NCBI GenBank assembly: GCA_025349905.2
Contig: MU624821.1
Coordinates: 2,292-21,920, forward strand
Length of the DNA: 19,629 nucleotides
Source: Blastocladiella britannica
Lineage: Eukaryota > Blastocladiomycota > Blastocladiomycetes > Blastocladiales > Blastocladiaceae
Direction: 5' to 3'
The notes under the pieces are model-generated. The model had not been told where the DNA came from and did no database searches. It saw only the letters and a list, made by a program, of their open reading frames with translations. The position numbers and the translations under genes are program-made. Position 1 is the first letter of the stretch; the number at the start of each line of letters is the position of its first letter. Shown here in pieces: positions 16,192 through 19,629 of this stretch.

Positions 16192-17661
16192 CTATGGTAT
16201 ACGGGCGACTGCAGCATTGGCTTTGGCAGCACCGGCGAGGAATGCCGGTACCGAGACCTCGATCCCCCACCCGCGATCAACCACAAACGACTCCTTCGTT
16301 TTCCCTTCCCCTATGAGCGCCCGCCGACACGCGTCGCACTGGTCCACCGCCGCCGCCACCGGGTCCCCTCCAAACACGTTCCGCGGCGCCACCACCGGAT
16401 ACTCCGAGTGGCCCGGGTTCCCCTTTTTCAATTCGGGGATCAAGCTCACCATGGCCAGCTGGAGAACCCCCGCAGGGATTAATGGCTCGCACAGCGACGG
16501 GATCCGGTACACCTCGTGCTCCAGGAGGGTTGACAGAGATGGTGGAGAGGTGGACAGCGAGGAATATACTACCATTAAAGTCGCAAACGCGGCGGCGTGG
16601 GTCGGCGACGCGCACGCAGGCGCAAACAGGATCAAGCCGTTGCGGACCGCTTCAGGCGGAATGATGGCGAATCCGGCGACAAGAGAAGTGGCGGTGTCGG
16701 CATCAAGGTGCTGGTCCAGGAGAGCTTGAAGCGCGGCAAGGCCTTCCGGTTCGGACATTCCATCCCCAAACTTGATCCGAAGCGCCGTATTGCTCGCCAG
16801 CTGGTGCTCTGGGCGCCACCGCACATGCGACAAAAGCAGCGCCGCAAGCACGCAACAAAAGACCACCGGCGGGTTCCGCGCATGGGGAACGTGCATGAAC
16901 GCGAGCGCAACCAGATCTTCGCCGGCGGACATGGCCATGCGCATATCCCACGGATCAGGATGTGGACCACCCGCCATCAACCGGTCCACGGTCATCGCAC
17001 AAAGCTCGCCGGCACGGGGCAGCACGCGCGCAAGCACGCGGGCCTGGCTAACGGTGTCGCTTGCGACCGCCCCAATCAAAGCGGACGCCGGCGCGCCCAA
17101 GCCCACCATCGCGGCGGCGCGCTCGAGCACCCACGGCACCAAGTCGGGACGGCCCAGGACGCGCGGATGGCCCAGTACCGATGAGATCGCGTACGCTCGC
17201 AGGTTATCGCATTGGGACATCGATGCGCCTTTGCGCGTCTTCCAGTCCAAGAGCGTGTCCAGCGCAGTACAGTTTCCAACCGTGGACGCTTCGTTGATCA
17301 GATCTATCAGCTGTTTCGGCGTCACCGCCGAGTGGCCGCGCGACCACCGCCTCAGGATCGACCAATGAGACCGCGGGGCGTCCATGCGGACCAGGACCAG
17401 AGCTAGCTGGCAAAAGAGCAAACGGTCCGACGGCAAGGGACGGGTTTCCAGGAACGGCGGCACATGACGGAGGAAAGCAGGTTCATTGCCAGAAATTAAA
17501 CCCAGTCGAGCGGCAAGAAGGCGGTCGTCGAGAACCAGGTCGGATTGGGCAGTGGATTTCGAGGTTTGGCGTAACTTGAGCACCGTGGGCACATCCAAGT
17601 GCCAGTGCAGGAGTCGGAGCACCGTGTCGGGCAGGTCGAGAAGAGGAAATGAAGATTGCAT
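16192..17661 (-). CDS. F-box-like protein of unknown target
   Basis: A single exon encodes 489 aa from the ATG at 17661. Residues 7-40 (LLDLPDTVLRLLHWHLDVPTV, then LKLRQTSKS) fit the F-box pattern: an LP start, a hydrophobic helix and an LR...SK end. This suggests an adaptor that would bind Skp1 in an SCF ubiquitin ligase. The rest is helical, Ala/Leu-rich and without a recognised repeat such as LRR, WD40 or Kelch. It could be a degenerate ankyrin- or HEAT-like array, a common form of fungal F-box-like proteins. Near the C-terminus there is an isolated CDAC pair (442-445) in VDQCDACRRAL with no visible partner cysteines, so a zinc site is not supported. No introns are needed. Substrate and pathway are unknown, and the F-box call itself rests on a short match. 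Confidence 0.72.
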   Translation of the reverse strand: MQSSFPLLDLPDTVLRLLHWHLDVPTVLKLRQTSKSTAQSDLVLDDRLLAARLGLISGNEPAFLRHVPPFLETRPLPSDRLLFCQLALVLVRMDAPRSHWSILRRWSRGHSAVTPKQLIDLINEASTVGNCTALDTLLDWKTRKGASMSQCDNLRAYAISSVLGHPRVLGRPDLVPWVLERAAAMVGLGAPASALIGAVASDTVSQARVLARVLPRAGELCAMTVDRLMAGGPHPDPWDMRMAMSAGEDLVALAFMHVPHARNPPVVFCCVLAALLLSHVRWRPEHQLASNTALRIKFGDGMSEPEGLAALQALLDQHLDADTATSLVAGFAIIPPEAVRNGLILFAPACASPTHAAAFATLMVVYSSLSTSPPSLSTLLEHEVYRIPSLCEPLIPAGVLQLAMVSLIPELKKGNPGHSEYPVVAPRNVFGGDPVAAAVDQCDACRRALIGEGKTKESFVVDRGWGIEVSVPAFLAGAAKANAAVARIP

Positions 17662-18650
17662 TTAGAGATTTTTTAAAAGAGCTGCACAGCGCACAGATGG
17701 ATCCCAACCAAGCGACTGATCCCTCCTCAATCACCATAAGAAGACCATTTAGAACAAAAAAAAAAAAGGATCGAATTGTATTTGGCACATGGATCAATCG
17801 ACGTCGCAGCAAACAACAGCCAACCCGCACTGTGGTGGCGGAACAATGGAAAGGACCAGGATGGCCCGCGGGGAAGCAGATCCGACAAGGCAGTTGGAAC
17901 CAGCAGCAGCAGCAGCACCGTCATCATTCCATTCGCAGCAGCAGGAATCCACAGCTCCCTATACGGGCAGCAGCAGCAGCAGCAGGCAGACAGACAGCAG
18001 CAAACCGCTGTATATACCGAAAAAACGCACCCATCGTCAAAATGGTGTTGGCTGGAACTGAGAGCAAAACGACCGTCCAAGTGGCAGCAGCAGGGCAATC
18101 CGCAGGTGCTGCGTGCAATGGAGAGCACGCTGTGGGTGGTCGATCACGATACTTGGTTGACAGCCTGCATGCCCCGCACACACGAGGGCAAGGACGCACC
18201 ATTGGCTGAGCACAACGGCGATGAGCACCGTTGTTGGCACCGACAAGTGAGAGCACGGCCGACCACGAGAGCCTGTGCGAGCGCGAGCATTGGTCGAACA
18301 CTACTAGTCAATAGAACGCGTGGCCGAGCACGAGAAATGAACATACGGCCGAGCGCAGCAATGGAGGGGTGCATTGCATACCATATGGCCGTGCAATTGA
18401 AGAAGGTAAGCGATGCCTGGTTATGCAAATAGCGACGGATGAGCATGATGGCGGGTGAAAAAATGGCGGCGGCAGAGCAGGATCAACGGACAGATGAAAT
18501 GGCCGAGGACAATCACAGTCAAAAGCACGGCAAGTGGGAGCACGAGTTACGGGCATGATCAAAAGCCATGCACAGTCAGCGGCTGCACGCATGAATGACA
18601 GCTCATAATAGCGGCAACGAGCACTACGGCGGGCGACTACGGGCTTTGCA
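17662..18650. other. Gene-free region with CAG tracts and degenerate GGCCGAGCAC motifs
   Basis: No convincing gene was found. The region upstream of the F-box-like gene contains an A tract (17756-17767) and two pure CAG tracts (17901-17917 and 17968-17985) in a wider CAG-rich stretch to about 18005. From about 18120 to 18640 a short theme close to GGCCGAGCAC recurs irregularly (18256, 18321, 18347, 18386 and 18500, with looser GAGCAC copies between). The open frames here are made by these simple repeats and lack credible starts or domains. Confidence 0.5.
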
Positions 18651-18653
18651 CTG

Positions 18654-18679
18654 TGTAAGATACGTTAACGTATCTTACA
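18654..18679. repeat. 26-bp perfect palindrome
   Basis: The half-site TGTAAGATACGTT is followed at once by its exact reverse complement, with no spacer. Outside it, CACTG (18649-18653) and CAGTG (from 18678) continue the symmetry if two bases on the left are skipped. It could be a foldback remnant of a transposon with CACTG-type ends, a strong protein-binding site or a cruciform-forming site. No target-site duplication is evident. Confidence 0.9.
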
Positions 18680-18752
18680 GTGGTAATAATATAACCTAGA
18701 GGTGCTCGGGGCGTTGGTCGCCCAGATAGGATTGGATATGGCTATAACCCAA

Positions 18753-19205
18753 CCTGATATTCCCCAAATGTCAGTCCCAGCCATTGGCTGCCCCAACCGG
18801 GTCCCAGTAAACCCATTAACCTAAACTGATTCCGGTCAAGAGTCAGTGCCGGTGTTGCAGAATCGAATTATATTGGCCACCCCTATGCATTTGGCTGCTC
18901 CCCGAGGTCCCCAGGGCGACTCTTTGCTGCCCTGATTACTGCGTCAAAAACCCCATACTCGATTCCCATACCTTTCATGTTGCTCACTCCAGCCGATTCC
19001 ATCCATACTGATGCCGGTCAAAAGTCAGTGCCCCCAAGGACCGCCTGAAGCGCCGCCAGGCGCAAGGGAGCCCTGAGTGTGACCCGATACGCAGTGGAGA
19101 CAGGACTGATTCCGGTAAAAAGTCAGTGTCCCAGGTACCTTTTTTTTGCGTTGCTCACCCTGACTGATTCAGCGAAGGAAATACTGATTCCGGCAAAGAG
19201 TCAGT
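18753..19205 (+). repeat. Five copies of a 23-nt hairpin-forming repeat
   Basis: Copies lie at 18753-18775 (degenerate), 18825-18847, 19007-19029, 19105-19127 and 19183-19205. The consensus is ACTGATTC, a 7-nt loop CGGYMAA, then RAGTCAGT. In the second and last copies the 8-nt arms pair fully, allowing one G-U. Start spacings are 72, 182, 98 and 78 bp. Partial copies (ACTGATTC only) occur at 19163 and about 19376. Confidence 0.85.
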
Positions 19206-19240
19206 GTCCCCGAGGAGTTTGCTCGAAGCGCCACCAGGTG
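18979..19240 (+). repeat. Two diverged direct repeats of about 171-176 bp
   Basis: Two blocks align in order: GTTGCTCAC (18979 and 19150), the 23-nt hairpin module (19007 and 19183), CCCC plus a G/A-rich link, then GAAGCGCC-CCAGG-GCRAGGG (about 19047 and 19225). The offset of 171 to 176 bp marks a degenerate tandem duplication with small insertions or deletions. A related stretch at 18780-18930 (TTGGCTGC followed by GTCCC) suggests that the array began earlier. Confidence 0.65.
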
Positions 19241-19629
19241 CGAGGGGTGCATGGCGGGTGGTCGTGGTGGATGAGCATGAATGGGGGCGTGAATGGTCGT
19301 GGTAAGTAGTGAATGGTCATTGTGCTGGGGGACATGATTGGTTGCACTGAGCACAATTGATGCCTTGCAAAAAAAGACTGATTCTGTGGGAAAGTTGGGG
19401 TCTGTCGTGTCTGTGTTTGTTTTGTGTTTGTGTGAGAATTTGGATTGGGTGGAGTGAGTGGTGGGACAAACTCTGGACAGGAACAGCCCAAACTGATGGC
19501 GACGACAACAGGAACAGCTGGCCACGACAGACGACAACACCAAGAACGAGCACAAAACAAAACAGGAACGCCAGTATTGCTTAATGGAAAAGTGAATTTT
19601 CCTTTTTACTTCAAAAAACCAAGCTGTGC
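19241..19629. other. Gene-free end of window
   Basis: This stretch contains GT-rich and later ACAAC/GGAACAG-rich simple sequence and a partial ACTGATTC copy near 19376. I see no gene, RNA or clear regulatory element. Confidence 0.4.

Noticed and set aside
16439..16454. Zinc-finger reading of the CxxC in the F-box-like protein
   Set aside because: There is only one CxxC pair (residues 442-445, about 16327-16338) and no second pair or histidines at suitable spacing.
17649..18432. Overlapping frames of 186 and 218 codons with Gln/Ser runs
   Set aside because: They arise from CAG tracts. One begins antisense to the F-box-like start and the other lacks an ATG at its head. No domain is visible.
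18700..19300. Possible tRNA, 5S rRNA or CRISPR array in the repeat region
   Set aside because: No cloverleaf or box A/B pattern was found. Repeat spacings (72, 182, 98, 78 bp) are irregular and the host is eukaryotic, so CRISPR does not apply.

Overview
This window looks like nuclear DNA of a GC-rich fungus. The genes carry short introns (57 to 85 nt, mostly GTA...AG), and include the Hsp70 exchange factor Fes1, deoxyhypusine synthase, a mitochondrial bacterial-type aspartyl-tRNA synthetase and a cytosolic methionyl-tRNA synthetase. The alanine-rich, low-complexity-rich proteins, a WHEP domain on the methionyl-tRNA synthetase and an IFI6/IFI27-type (ISG12) domain fit an early-diverging, possibly zoosporic fungus (Blastocladiomycota or Chytridiomycota). 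That placement is a guess from overall character, not from a comparison. I find nine protein genes, twelve introns and no RNA genes.

Layout. (1) 1-1429: a 568-bp upstream region, then a small alanine-rich protein with eight exact 11-residue repeats followed by an ISG12-type hydrophobic domain. (2) 1564-2636, minus: FES1. (3) 3002-9391: three paralogous single-pass membrane proteins, one on plus (3002-5394) and two in tandem on minus (7473-5733 and 9391-7553). Each has an N-terminal domain with exactly ten cysteines in the same order, a transmembrane helix interrupted at nearly the same point by a phase-0 intron, a basic juxtamembrane stretch and a low-complexity tail. The first and third also share a C-terminal domain; the middle one lacks it. 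I do not recognise this family. (4) 9592-11328, minus: deoxyhypusine synthase in five exons, one intron being GC-AG. (5) 11563-13714, plus: mitochondrial AspRS, divergent from deoxyhypusine synthase across a 234-bp shared promoter with a perfect 12-bp palindrome near its midpoint. (6) 13843-16057, plus: cytosolic MetRS with a very short first exon and a C-terminal WHEP domain. (7) 16192-17661, minus: an F-box-like protein. (8) 17662-19629: about 2 kb without a convincing gene, containing CAG tracts, a 26-bp perfect palindrome and five copies of a 23-nt hairpin-forming repeat inside a longer degenerate repeat.

Functionally, FES1, deoxyhypusine synthase (which modifies eIF5A), AspRS and MetRS are all protein-synthesis or proteostasis housekeeping genes. 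The three-gene membrane family set between them looks like a lineage-specific accessory cluster made by duplication. It is the most likely undescribed system in the window. Function is unknown; the architecture (disulfide-rich outer domain, one helix, long cytoplasmic tail with its own small domain) would suit a surface sensor or adhesion protein, but that is inference.
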